A stretch of DNA of 9,201 nt from Acidobacteriota bacterium (GCA_022571615.1 JACZXM010000017.1:7100-16300); one strand, 5' to 3'; positions 1 to 6,932 are shown, counted from the first letter of the stretch. Notes: a model not told the origin generated them from the letters alone. Numbers and translations are program-made.

Positions 1-624
1 GAGAATCGGTGACAGATCGCGCACGTCGGCGGCCGGGAAGCGCTGTTGTATCAGCCCCACCAGCCGCGACTCCCGAGCCGGTCTCCCGTCCCAGGGATCG
101 GAGGCCCGGTCGGTGACCGCACGAGTGGCCAGGTCACGGCTCATGGCGGCGCCCTCTGCGGGGGCAAACGGCGTGTAGATCACGTTTCCCGCCTGCCGAG
201 CGAGCCGCGCCAGGTCATCGCTCAGCCTCTCGATCCCGGCGACCGCCTCCACGCCGCTGAAACCGCGCACGAGGTCGGCGTCCTCAGCCGATAAGATCGT
301 GCCCTCGCTACGTTCCCGTCCGCGGTTTCGGTGCGGCAGGTATAGGCGCGCTGTGCTGGTGCCGCCGTCGATCAGCAGGTATGCGTGCGGCGTTTCGACG
401 CCGCTGAGATAGAAGAACTCGTTGGATTGGCGGAAGCGCGTGTATCCGGGCGGCGCCGGAGCACCCTGCAGCAACGCCACCGAGTTAAGGCCGATTGCCC
501 GTCCGAGCGCGGCTCGCCGCGCCTGGAACTCGTGGGCTGGAAAGTACGGGGTGAACCGCGGCGCATCCTGGGCCACCGCGGTGGCGGCGGTCGCGAGAAT
601 CCCGATCAACAGCAGCTTCCTCAC
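1..624 (-). CDS. Exported M24-family aminopeptidase P-like protein, N-terminal part (runs off the window)
   Basis: The minus-strand frame is open without a stop from a GTG at 624 to base 1 (208 codons); the C-terminal part lies outside the window. Residues 1-18 form a signal peptide: basic start MRKLLL, hydrophobic core, AVA before the likely cleavage site at QD, so the product is probably exported. An AGGAGG Shine-Dalgarno (635-640) precedes the start by 10 nt. Residues about 25-205 resemble the N-terminal creatinase/aminopeptidase P domain: RQSNEFFYLSGVETP at 65-79, then a LYLPHRNRGRE block and an SAEDADL stretch. In this family the C-terminal M24 pita-bread domain binds two metals and removes an N-terminal residue before proline. 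That domain is not visible, so activity cannot be judged. The gene follows the decayed spermidine-synthase-like gene by 91 bp and lies among other peptidase remnants, which fits a role in peptide breakdown. The family call is good; exact substrate is unknown. Confidence 0.85.
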   Translation of the reverse strand, partial: MRKLLLIGILATAATAVAQDAPRFTPYFPAHEFQARRAALGRAIGLNSVALLQGAPAPPGYTRFRQSNEFFYLSGVETPHAYLLIDGGTSTARLYLPHRNRGRERSEGTILSAEDADLVRGFSGVEAVAGIERLSDDLARLARQAGNVIYTPFAPAEGAAMSRDLATRAVTDRASDPWDGRPARESRLVGLIQQRFPAADVRDLSPIL

Positions 625-715
625 GGCTTCGAACCCTCCTTTCGCGCCTGCACCGCGACCAGCGCCATGTCCGCCGTCGTCCGTGCTACCGAGCCAAGCA
701 CGGCGCTGTTGCGGC

Positions 716-1391
716 TCACTCGAGCGCGAACACGGGTGCCAGCAGATTGTCGATGGGCGCGTAATCGTCGGTCAGAATCACTCCACGACCGCGCGCCAAG
801 ACGGTTTCCATCTCCCCGCCTAGCTCGTCGCCCTGAGCCCAGGCGAAGAGGGTACCCTGGTGCGACCGATCGCCCAACCGCGAGCCGAGGTCCTGGATGT
901 CGAGAGGTCGCTGCGAGCTCACCAAGACAAAGGTGTCCCGGTCCTCGGAGATCCCTTCCGGATCGCCGCTGAAGACGTAGACGTTCGGGAAGGTCCGGCG
1001 CAGGGTCGCAACGTAGGCCCCCAGAAACCGACCCAAGCCCTCCCGATATACGTCGACCACATCGGCCAGATAGATCCCGTCGGGGTGCATGAGCGCCCGC
1101 AGCTCCCCGTTGAATTCCTCCGTGACCAGATGGCCGCACCGCTCGCGTACAGGCTTGCGACCGTCGATCCGATCTCGCGACGGGCGTCCGACGCCGTCTT
1201 GGCGGCGACCGGGGCGATGGTGCCGAGCAGGGTCGATGGCAGCAAGAAAATGAACGCCACATTGCGGAGAATATACAGCGGCCAACTCAGCAGTTCAGGC
1301 CGCTCCCACGACCCCATCCAGTCGAGTTCAGGAAGACGATGACGTTGGCCGCCGCCAGGACCCTGGGCCCGGAACCGGGATCTCGGCTCAT
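716..1391 (-). pseudogene. Decayed fused membrane / spermidine synthase-like protein
   Basis: Three pieces in three reading frames resemble the large fused MFS-like/spermidine-synthase proteins. Piece A (ATG at 1391 to about 1323) reads MSRDPGSG, then LAAANVIVFLNS, like the first membrane segment. Piece B (about 1325-1130) has RNVAFIFLLPSTLLGTIAPV and then SDARREIGSTVASLYASGA, the conserved 'LLGTISPV...GRLYA.GS' region. Piece C (1132-716, ending in TGA) has TEEFNGELRALMHPDGIYL, LRRTFPNVYVFS and the terminal VILTDDYAPIDNLLAPV, typical of the end of the synthase domain. Most of the membrane part and the nucleotide-binding core of the synthase fold are missing between B and C, and another stretch is missing between A and B. 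The intact family is several hundred residues long, so this cannot be functional. Out-of-frame deletions explain it best; an assembly collapse is the alternative. It would have been transcribed towards the aminopeptidase gene. Confidence 0.75.
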
Positions 1392-1520
1392 AGCGACGAG
1401 ACTTCTTCCGCTTCCGGGCGGCGGAGGCTGCCAGGGCACAGCCGTGACTCCGGTTGGTGCAGAATAGCGGCGGCAAGGCTGCTCCCCCTCCGATCAAGCT
1501 TGGAAGCGAAAGGGCTCGGC

Positions 1521-2393
1521 ATGCGAAGGATCGCCCGGTTTTTTGATGGTGATTGCGGCACTGATGGTCGGCGCCCCCTCGGGCGCTCAGCCGGCCGGTC
1601 CTGGATCGGTGACCGAAGCCTATCGCGAAACCGCCGCTCGTCTGATCGGAGCGGCGATGGTCGACCGGGACGGTTGGGCCAAGTTGTCCTATCTTACCGA
1701 TCGCATCGGCAACCGCCTCAGCGGTTCCGAAGCATTGGAGCGGGCCGTTGTCTGGGCTGAGCAGCAGATGCAGGCGGACGGACTTGCCAATGTTCGGGTT
1801 CAGCCAGTCATGGTCCCACACCGGGTTCGTGGCAATGAGAGTGCGGAGCTCGTGGCGCCGGTGCGGCGCCGCCTTGCGATGCTCGGGCTCGGACACAGCG
1901 TCGGTACTCGGGAGGACGGGGTTACGGCCGAAGTCGTCGTGGTGTCCAGCTTTGAGGATCTGGCCGCCCGCGCCGCCGATGAGGTCCCGCCCTGACGATC
2001 GAGGGCGCCACCTTGATCCAACGACTGGTGGACTCCGGATCTCCGGTGCGAGTGCGCCTGAGGATAGAGGCCCGAACGCTGCCGGATGCTCCCTCCGGCA
2101 ACGTTATGGGCGAGATCGTCGGTCGCGAGCTACCCGATGAGGTGGTCGTGCTCGGCGGCCACCTCGACTCCTGGGACGTGGGGCAGGGGGCGCAGGACGA
2201 TGGATCCGGGTGCATCGCCGCCTTACAGGCTGTGGCCCTGATCCGACAGCTCGGGCTGCAGCCAAGAAGAACGATCCGTGTCGTGTTGTGGACCAACGAG
2301 GAAATCGGCGCCGACGGTGCGCCGCCCGTATGCTTGCCGCCGCACCGCGTACTGGTGTTTGCTGGAGAGCCGTGTTGGATGCACAACCGCTGA
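1521..2393 (+). pseudogene. Decayed M28-family zinc peptidase (PGCP/aminopeptidase-like)
   Basis: The best start is ATG 1521 (MRRIARF), but the signal-peptide core MVIAALMVGAPSGAQ continues only in another frame from ATG 1546. The shift falls at a run of six T (1539-1544). Frame 1 then runs to a TGA at 1993-1995 with LTDRIGNRLSGSEALERAV, a typical start of PGCP-like M28 peptidases. From about 1989 similarity resumes in another frame (ALTIEGATLIQRL, then RIEARTLPDAPSGNV). This frame carries the zinc-site block GGHLDSWDVGQGAQDDGSG (near 2154-2210) and the catalytic-type TNEE (near 2291-2302). About 60 residues expected between 'FEDLAARAADEV' and 'ALTIEG' are absent. Recognisable M28 sequence ends at about 2310, so the C-terminal third with the remaining metal ligands is gone. 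The frame ends at TGA 2391-2393, overlapping the DUF819 start. An intact relative would be an exported di-zinc exopeptidase. Non-function is near certain on the sequence as given. Confidence 0.82.
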
Positions 2394-3625
2394 TCACCAA
2401 CGACGCCGCCGTACTCGGCATCCTGTTCGGCATTCTGGCGTTCGTGTTCACGACCTCGCACAGTGACCGTCCAGGCTGGCGGCGCTTCTACCGTGTGGTC
2501 CCGTCGATCCTGGTCTGCTATTTTCTGCCGTCGCTGCTGGGTACCGCCGGAATCATCTCCGGCAGCACGTCGCGCCTGTACTTCGTTGCCTCCCGCTATC
2601 TGTTGCCCACCAGCCTCGTGCTGCTGACCATCAGCGTTGACTTCAGGGCGATCCTACGGCTGGGCCCGAAGGCGCTCATCATGTTTCTGACCGGTACGGT
2701 CGGCATCATCGCCGGTGGTCCGTTGGCTCTCGTTCTGGTCGGCCTGGTCAGCCCCGAGACGGTTGGTGGTGTCGGGCCGCAGGCGGTTTGGCGTGGGCTC
2801 GCAACGGTGGCCGGCAGCTGGATTGGTGGCGGGGCGAACCAGGTGGCGATGAAGGAGGTCTTCGGGGTCGCCGATGATCTGTTCGCCAGCATGCTGGCGG
2901 TGGATATCATCCTCGCCAACGTCTGGATGGCAATCCTGCTGTTTCTCGTCAGCAGGGCTCCGCAGATCGACGCTTGGAACGGGGCCGACACCAGCGCGAT
3001 CGACGACCTCCGTCGTCGCGTCGAGCAGCACCGGCTCGAGCACGCGCGAATTCCGACCCTCACCGACCTGATGCAGATCCTCGCGGTCGGTTTCGGCATC
3101 ACGGGTTTTTCGCATCTGGTAGCCGACTGGATCGCACCGGCGATCGAGGCCAACTGGCCTCAGCTGGCGATGTACAATCTCGCTTCGCGCTTCTTCTGGC
3201 TCGTTGTCGTGGCAACAACGCTGGCGTTGCTCCTGTCGGGCACTCGATTGCGCCGTCTCGAGGATGCAGGCGCCTCCAAGATCGGCTCGGCCTGCCTGTA
3301 TGTGTTGGTGGCTACCATCGGCATGCGGATGAACCTGGCAGCAGTGTTCGATAATCCTGGATTATTCGCGGTCGGTGCGATCTGGATGCTCATCCACGCG
3401 GCGCTCATGCTCGGTGTCGCCCGGGCCATCCGAGCCCCGGTGTTCTTCATGGCGGTCGGCAGTCAGGCCAACGTCGGAGGGGCGGCGTCGGCGCCGATCG
3501 TGGCCTCGGCGGTCCATCCCGCTCTTGCCCCGGTTGGAGCCTTGCTCGCCGTTCTTGGCTATGCCCTGGGTACCTACGGGGCCTATATCTGCGGGCAGAT
3601 CATGCGGATAGCGGCCGGCGGCTGA
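2372..3625 (+). CDS. DUF819 (YjcL-type) multi-pass membrane protein
   Basis: This is a 417-residue protein if started at GTG 2372, which has GGAG at 2364-2367 upstream and places the family-typical PLITNDAAVLGIL at residues 6-18. The frame is open further upstream, but that part is only M28 remnant. Most of the chain is hydrophobic and suggests about ten or more membrane spans. A soluble charged loop lies near residues 200-235 (RAPQIDAWNGAD, then RRRVEQHRLEHAR). Two glycine-rich membrane motifs mark the family: GSWIGGGANQ at 148-157 and SQANVGGAASAP at 364-375, followed by GYALGTYGAYICGQ near the end. They form a two-half pattern like other inverted-repeat carriers. The family has no settled substrate. 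Its position beside M28, M24 and IadA-like peptidase genes suggests, by inference only, uptake or export of an amino acid or small peptide. The gene looks intact, in contrast to both flanking genes. Family assignment is firm; function is open. Confidence 0.88.
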   Translation: MLDAQPLITNDAAVLGILFGILAFVFTTSHSDRPGWRRFYRVVPSILVCYFLPSLLGTAGIISGSTSRLYFVASRYLLPTSLVLLTISVDFRAILRLGPKALIMFLTGTVGIIAGGPLALVLVGLVSPETVGGVGPQAVWRGLATVAGSWIGGGANQVAMKEVFGVADDLFASMLAVDIILANVWMAILLFLVSRAPQIDAWNGADTSAIDDLRRRVEQHRLEHARIPTLTDLMQILAVGFGITGFSHLVADWIAPAIEANWPQLAMYNLASRFFWLVVVATTLALLLSGTRLRRLEDAGASKIGSACLYVLVATIGMRMNLAAVFDNPGLFAVGAIWMLIHAALMLGVARAIRAPVFFMAVGSQANVGGAASAPIVASAVHPALAPVGALLAVLGYALGTYGAYICGQIMRIAAGG

Positions 3626-3634
3626 ACGGAACGA

Positions 3635-3657
3635 GTGCCGGTTCAGACCTCCGGCAC
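3635..3657. terminator. Hairpin between convergent DUF819 and iadA-remnant genes, possible bidirectional terminator
   Basis: GTGCCGG (3635-3641) pairs perfectly with CCGGCAC (3651-3657) around a 9-nt loop. It lies 10 nt after the DUF819 stop codon, and its loop contains the stop codon of the short minus-strand reading frame at 3643. Neither side has a proper T run, so if it ends transcription it does so weakly or with Rho. Location between convergent genes is the main support. Confidence 0.4.
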
Positions 3658-3911
3658 CGGATCCCCCAGCCTTCCGCGCAGCACCTCGCGCCCAACCTCG
3701 CGTGAGCGGTATTGGTAGACCAAATGAGGGCCGGGATCACCGTGCGGCCCTCCAGATCGGTCACCGGCAGCCAGGAAGGCAGAGGCTCGCCCACCTCCCC
3801 GAGCCAGGCGATACGCTCACCGGCCACGAGCAGGTCGCGCACGCCGAGCGCCTCGGGTGCGAGCAGATTGCAGTTGCGCAGTAGATGGAACACGGGCCGC
3901 GATTCTGCCAC
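3643..3911 (-). pseudogene. N-terminal remnant of an isoaspartyl dipeptidase (IadA)-like amidohydrolase
   Basis: From GTG 3911 (or GTG 3893, which gives the family-like start MFHLLRNCNLLAPEALG) the frame reads VRDLLVAGERIAWLGE and then TDLEGRTVIPALI. This is the beta-sandwich start of IadA/beta-aspartyl peptidases, which release isoaspartate from dipeptides. In intact members the last block continues as 'PGLIDxHxH', giving the first metal ligands. Here it runs into IWSTNTAHARLG, so the metal site and the roughly 300-residue barrel are missing. From about 3732 a different frame gives a tail, VYQYRSREVGREVLRGRLGD, then PVPEV and TGA at 3643-3645. That tail is plausible as the true C-terminus of some protein, but I could not place it. 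The remnant starts 15 nt after the RDD gene's stop, so the two were probably co-transcribed. Most likely an internal deletion joined the IadA start to another coding end. Confidence 0.72.
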
Positions 3912-3926
3912 GCGGCGACTGGTTCG

Positions 3927-4478
3927 TCAGTCCTCGCGTACCACCGTGTCGGCGATCTTGTCTCCCACGCGGCGCCCCTCGCTGTCGGTAAGCACCAAAA
4001 TGACCTCCACGAGGAAGGCGAGGAATGCAAGCGGGATCATCAAGATCGCGAACAGCCAACCGATGATCGGGATGAACGCGGCTGCCTGAGCCAGAGGGCC
4101 GAAGGCGAACAGCCAGTTGCGCTTGATCGAGGTCAAGGGGTCGATGGGTGCATCCGTGAGCGAGTCCACGCGCAGCTTCATGACGTTCTTGCCGATCGAG
4201 CGGTGGTTCATGAAATCCAGATCCATACCGTCGCGCAGCAGCATGTACGCGGCGCCCACCAGCCCGCCGATCGCGGGAACGAATCCGACGATGAATACCA
4301 GAACCGCATCGATGATTAGCGCCATGGCGCGCTTGCCCAGATCGGCCTTGCCGCCGACCGAGACAGTCTCCGCTGCCGCCGCCTCGGTGGCACCCGATGA
4401 AGCCTCGGTGCTCGGAGACGGGGGAGCGTTGTCCACCACTGGGGCTTGGTCGGGGCTGGTATGATCCTGCTCGCTCAT
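3927..4478 (-). CDS. RDD-family inner-membrane protein
   Basis: This is a 183-residue protein from ATG 4478, preceded by GGAG with a 7-nt gap; an in-frame start at 4502 lacks this signal. Residues 1-45 are a low-complexity, Pro/Ser/Ala/Glu-rich cytoplasmic tail. The RDD domain follows: KRAMALIIDAVLVFIVGF at about 49-66 holds the conserved Arg50 and Asp57, followed by a second helix to about 82, then NHRSIGKNVMKLRV at 91-104. A further hydrophobic pair spans about 121-163. The end carries the family signature EGRRVGDKIADTVV at 167-180. RDD proteins are small multi-helix inner-membrane proteins; some members have been linked to Na+/H+ exchange, but most have no known role. The gene is divergent from pal and is followed after 15 bp by the iadA remnant. 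The family is clear and the function is not. Confidence 0.88.
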   Translation of the reverse strand: MSEQDHTSPDQAPVVDNAPPSPSTEASSGATEAAAAETVSVGGKADLGKRAMALIIDAVLVFIVGFVPAIGGLVGAAYMLLRDGMDLDFMNHRSIGKNVMKLRVDSLTDAPIDPLTSIKRNWLFAFGPLAQAAAFIPIIGWLFAILMIPLAFLAFLVEVILVLTDSEGRRVGDKIADTVVRED

Positions 4479-4792
4479 GCTCGCTCTCCGGGTCCGGGGC
4501 AAGGGGATGCTTACGGCGTCTGATTATGCCATTACGAGCGCACAAGCAAGGCAGGAATCCTACCCTCTACCACGCCGCCGGGGTCTGGACCCCGTGCGCG
4601 CTGGCGTCTGCCCACGAGGGTGCGACGCCACGCCAGCCGCAGTCTGGCCGCGTCTGGCCAGGGTCTTGAGGTCACTCGGGACTAACCTCTATCTCGTGCA
4701 CGGGCGAGAAGCGACCATGATCGTGGCGACAGCGGCAGGCAACGATGAACCGGCTGGCGCACGACCCGAGTTTTCCCGCATGGAGACCCACG
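4479..4792. other. Divergent intergenic region between the RDD gene and pal
   Basis: These 314 bp hold no supportable gene. The only open stretches are short and lack ribosome sites or familiar sequence. Both flanking genes must start transcription here. I looked for a sigma-70 promoter in front of pal: TTGAGG near 4667 is a fair -35, but nothing resembling TATAAT follows at 16-18 nt, so none is called. Two GC-rich hairpins at 4580-4593 and 4600-4637 are listed separately. GGAG at 4782-4785 is the likely pal ribosome site. Confidence 0.6.
4580..4637. repeat. Tandem GC-rich hairpins upstream of pal
   Basis: GGGGTC (4580-4585) and GACCCC (4588-4593) are perfect inverses with a 2-nt gap, so they form a near-palindrome better suited to DNA binding than to a tight RNA loop. 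GCTGGCGT (4600-4607) pairs with ACGCCAGC (4630-4637). An alternative inner pairing of TGGCGTC (4602-4608) with GACGCCA (4624-4630) competes with it. The region could be an operator, a leader RNA structure or a terminator for upstream transcription. No known RNA family is recognised. Confidence 0.4.
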
Positions 4793-5389
4793 ATGACTGA
4801 CTATCGCCGCGGCACCTGCCTGGTTGCGCTCTTGCTGGCTGCAATGACCCTGACTGCCTGCGCCCCCGGCCGTTCGATCGTCCGAGGCAACTGGCCGGAT
4901 GGTCGCATCGAGTCACCGATCCGTGGCCATTACGTTCCTCCCACGCCGCCGCCGGCCCCCGCCCGGACGAGCGAGGAGTTCCTGCCCGCCGCGCCGCCTG
5001 CCACCGATCGATCGGCCGCCGACCTGAACAGGATCGGGGTCCTGCAGACGATCCATTTCGACTTCGACGAGGCCACGGTTCGCCTCGAGGGGATCCCGGT
5101 CATGGAGCAGAACGCCGCCTGGCTGCGCGAGCATGCCGGGGCGCGCATCATCATCGAAGGCCACTGCGACGAACGTGGAACACGCGTCTACAACCTGGCG
5201 CTGGGTCAGCGACGTGCGGACGCGGCGCGCGACTTCCTGGTGTCGTTGGGTGTGCAGCCCTCGCGCATCGAAGTGGTTTCCTACGGCGAGGAGCTCCCGG
5301 CGGTCGAAGGCTACAACGAGGCTGCCTGGGCCGCCAATCGGCGCGCCGAGTTCGTGATTGTCGCCACCGGCAACCAGGGCGGTTTCTAG
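4793..5389 (+). CDS. pal: Peptidoglycan-associated outer-membrane lipoprotein Pal
   Basis: This is a 198-residue lipoprotein from ATG 4793 (GGAG 7 nt upstream). An in-frame ATG at 4745 would bury the signal peptide. The signal MTDYRRG plus a hydrophobic core ends in the lipobox LTAC, so Cys23 is the lipidated residue; Ala24 at +2 predicts outer-membrane sorting. Residues 24-80 are a Pro-rich linker. The OmpA-like domain covers about 84-193: TIHFDFDEATVRLEG at 86-100, IEGHCDERGTRVYNLALGQR at 121-140 and AANRRAEFVIV at 180-190. Asp126 and Arg184-type positions bind diaminopimelate in peptidoglycan in this family. Pal tethers the outer membrane to the cell wall and works with TolA/TolB in envelope constriction at division. 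The usual tolQRAB and ybgF genes are not beside it here. A BON/coiled-coil envelope operon is nearby, but no functional link can be claimed. Confidence 0.9.
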   Translation: MTDYRRGTCLVALLLAAMTLTACAPGRSIVRGNWPDGRIESPIRGHYVPPTPPPAPARTSEEFLPAAPPATDRSAADLNRIGVLQTIHFDFDEATVRLEGIPVMEQNAAWLREHAGARIIIEGHCDERGTRVYNLALGQRRADAARDFLVSLGVQPSRIEVVSYGEELPAVEGYNEAAWAANRRAEFVIVATGNQGGF

Positions 5390-5420
5390 CACTTTCAGCT
5401 AGGCGACCAGAAACTCCGCC

Positions 5421-5443
5421 GGGCGCCTTTCTCGATCGCGCCC
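5421..5443 (+). terminator. Weak hairpin after pal
   Basis: GGGCGC (5421-5426) pairs with GCGCCC (5438-5443) around an 11-nt loop, 31 nt after the pal stop codon. No T run follows, so this is only a candidate terminator or processing stem. If it does not stop transcription, pal and the permease could be read together. Confidence 0.25.
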
Positions 5444-5488
5444 CGCCTGCAAGAATCAGCTCGTTTGCAACACCACAGCACCGTAGCG

Positions 5489-5514
5489 GGCCGTGGTGGA
5501 AGTGTGGTGGGTCT
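5489..5514 (+). repeat. 26-bp intergenic repeat, copy 1
   Basis: This copy matches copies 2 (7002-7027) and 3 (9074-9099) at 25 of 26 positions; the one difference is G instead of A at 5507. The shared core includes GGTGGAAGTGTG followed by TGGGTCT. It ends 17 bp before the chosen permease start and would fall inside the permease frame if translation began at GTG 5493. The left flank GTAGCG resembles CTAGCA at copy 2. CACCAC at 5471-5476 could pair with GTGGTG at 5493-5498, but this may be chance. Confidence 0.8.
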
Positions 5515-5531
5515 GGCAAGTGGGAGTGCGG

Positions 5532-6932
5532 GTGCTCGAGCGAGTCTTCCAGCTGCGGCAGCAAGGAACCTCCGTCAAGACCGAGGTGGTGGCCGGTCTC
5601 ACCACCTTCCTGACGATGAGCTACATCATCTTCGTCCAGCCGGCTGTCCTGAGCGGCAGCATGTTCGGCCTGGATACGGGGATCGACTTCGGTGCGGTGA
5701 CTACCGCCACCTGCCTGGCCGCTGCCCTCGCCAGTGCCATCATGGGACTGTATGCCAGGTACCCGATCGCCCAGGCGCCCGGAATGGGGCAGAATTTCTT
5801 TTTTGTCTTCTCGATCCTGCCGGTCGCTGCGGCGACCGGTCATCCCGAGCCATGGCGTGCCGCCCTCGGGGTGATTTTCGTGTCCGGGGTGCTTTTCCTG
5901 GCGCTCTCTCTGTTCGGACTCAGGGAGCGTCTCATCGAGGCGGTCAGCCCCTCGATGAAGGCGGCGCTGGCAGCGGGAATCGGCGTCTTCATCGCCTTCA
6001 TCGGCCTGCAAAACGGCGGCCTGATCGTCAAGGACCCCGCCACCGCGGTGGCCCTGAATCCAGCGTTCACGTCGCCGGATTTGCTGATCTTTTTCCTCGG
6101 TCTAGGGTTGAGCGCGGTGCTCTACGTTCGTAAGGTGCGCGGGGCGCTACTGTGGGCCATGGCCACGGCTCTGGTGGCCAGCTTGGCGCTGCACGCGGCC
6201 CTGCCCGCGCTCGGCTCCGATCTCGGCGCGGGGTCGATGCTGATGACCCGGTTCACGCCAGCGCGCGAGTTGTTCGCGACCCCGCCGTCGATTCTGCCAA
6301 CACTCCTTCGGATGGACATCCTGGCCGCCCTGACGGTGGAGCTGTTGCCGCTCGTGCTGCTGGTGCTGTTCATGGATTTATTCGATACGTTGGGTACGCT
6401 CGTGGCGGTGTCTCAGAGCGCCGGCCTGATGCGAGATGGCAAGCTCCCGCGCATCAAGCGCGCCTTGCTCTCGGACGCCGTGGGAACGGTCGGCGGCGCC
6501 TGTCTCGGAACCAGCACCGTGACCAGCTACATCGAGAGTGTCACCGGTGTCGAGCAGGGTGGCCGCACGGGTCTGGTCAGCGTCGTGGTCGCCATACTGT
6601 TCCTGGTCGCGCTGCCGTTCACCCCGGTCATCGCGATGGTCGGTTCGTATCCTCCCATCACAGCACCGGCGCTGGTCATTGTCGGTGCCTTGATGATGCG
6701 GGGGATCACTCGCGTGCAGTGGGATGATGCGACCGAGGCGATCCCGGCCTTTCTGACCTTCGTGTGCATTCCGCTGACGTTCTCGATCGCCGACGGGCTG
6801 GCGCTCGGGTTGATCGCGTATCCAGTGCTCAAGATCGCGGCCGGTCGCCACCGAGAGCTCAACCGGTCACAGGTGGTCTTGGCCGTGGTGCTGGCGGCGT
6901 ATTTCTTGTTCCTGCGGGCAAATGTCGGGTAG
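5532..6932 (+). CDS. AzgA-type NCS2 purine (hypoxanthine/guanine/adenine) permease
   Basis: This is a 466-residue inner-membrane carrier from GTG 5532, with GGGAG at 5522-5526. That start gives (M)LERVFQLRQQGTSVKTEV, the family's usual beginning. Earlier in-frame GTGs (5493, 5520, 5526) would add Trp/Val-rich residues encoded by the 26-bp repeat. Family marks in order: AGLTTFLTMSYIIFVQP at 21-37; the substrate-site motif QAPGMGQNFFF at 81-91, where many relatives have APGMGLNAYF; MDLFDTLGTL at 281-290; GTSTVTSYIES at 326-336; and a final hydrophobic helix ending ANVG. The NCS2 fold has about 12-14 spans, and AzgA members import purine bases with protons. The Gln-Asn-Phe form of the TM3 motif may shift specificity, so the exact base is uncertain. 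No purine regulator or riboswitch is seen upstream. The gene is bracketed by direct repeats (copies 1 and 2) and is convergent with the HhH gene. Confidence 0.9.
   Translation: MLERVFQLRQQGTSVKTEVVAGLTTFLTMSYIIFVQPAVLSGSMFGLDTGIDFGAVTTATCLAAALASAIMGLYARYPIAQAPGMGQNFFFVFSILPVAAATGHPEPWRAALGVIFVSGVLFLALSLFGLRERLIEAVSPSMKAALAAGIGVFIAFIGLQNGGLIVKDPATAVALNPAFTSPDLLIFFLGLGLSAVLYVRKVRGALLWAMATALVASLALHAALPALGSDLGAGSMLMTRFTPARELFATPPSILPTLLRMDILAALTVELLPLVLLVLFMDLFDTLGTLVAVSQSAGLMRDGKLPRIKRALLSDAVGTVGGACLGTSTVTSYIESVTGVEQGGRTGLVSVVVAILFLVALPFTPVIAMVGSYPPITAPALVIVGALMMRGITRVQWDDATEAIPAFLTFVCIPLTFSIADGLALGLIAYPVLKIAAGRHRELNRSQVVLAVVLAAYFLFLRANVG

Noticed and set aside
621..1262. Minus-strand frame of 213 codons whose stop overlaps the M24 start as GTGA
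   Set aside because: The overlap looks like operon coupling, but the frame is Arg/Ser/Pro-rich shadow sequence alongside the frame that carries the conserved synthase blocks.
919..1896. Long minus-strand open frame (325 codons) across the divergent region and into the M28 gene
   Set aside because: Its first half is the antisense of the M28 remnant and has no protein-like pattern. Only the part around 1130-1325 carries real similarity, and that is already placed in the spermidine-synthase-like pseudogene.
4660..4700. Sigma-70 promoter for pal starting at TTGAGG
   Set aside because: No -10 box with more than three matches to TATAAT lies at 16-18 bp spacing.
5511..5530. Sigma-54-like promoter (TGGCA ... 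GC) next to repeat copy 1
   Set aside because: The GG and GC elements are 11 bp apart instead of 10, and the -12 box lacks the TTGC form. The other two repeat copies do not preserve it.
5151..6011. Minus-strand open frame of 286 codons opposite pal and the permease
   Set aside because: It is antisense to two well-supported genes, has the skewed His/Arg/Gly/Pro composition of a shadow frame in GC-rich DNA, and resembles no family.
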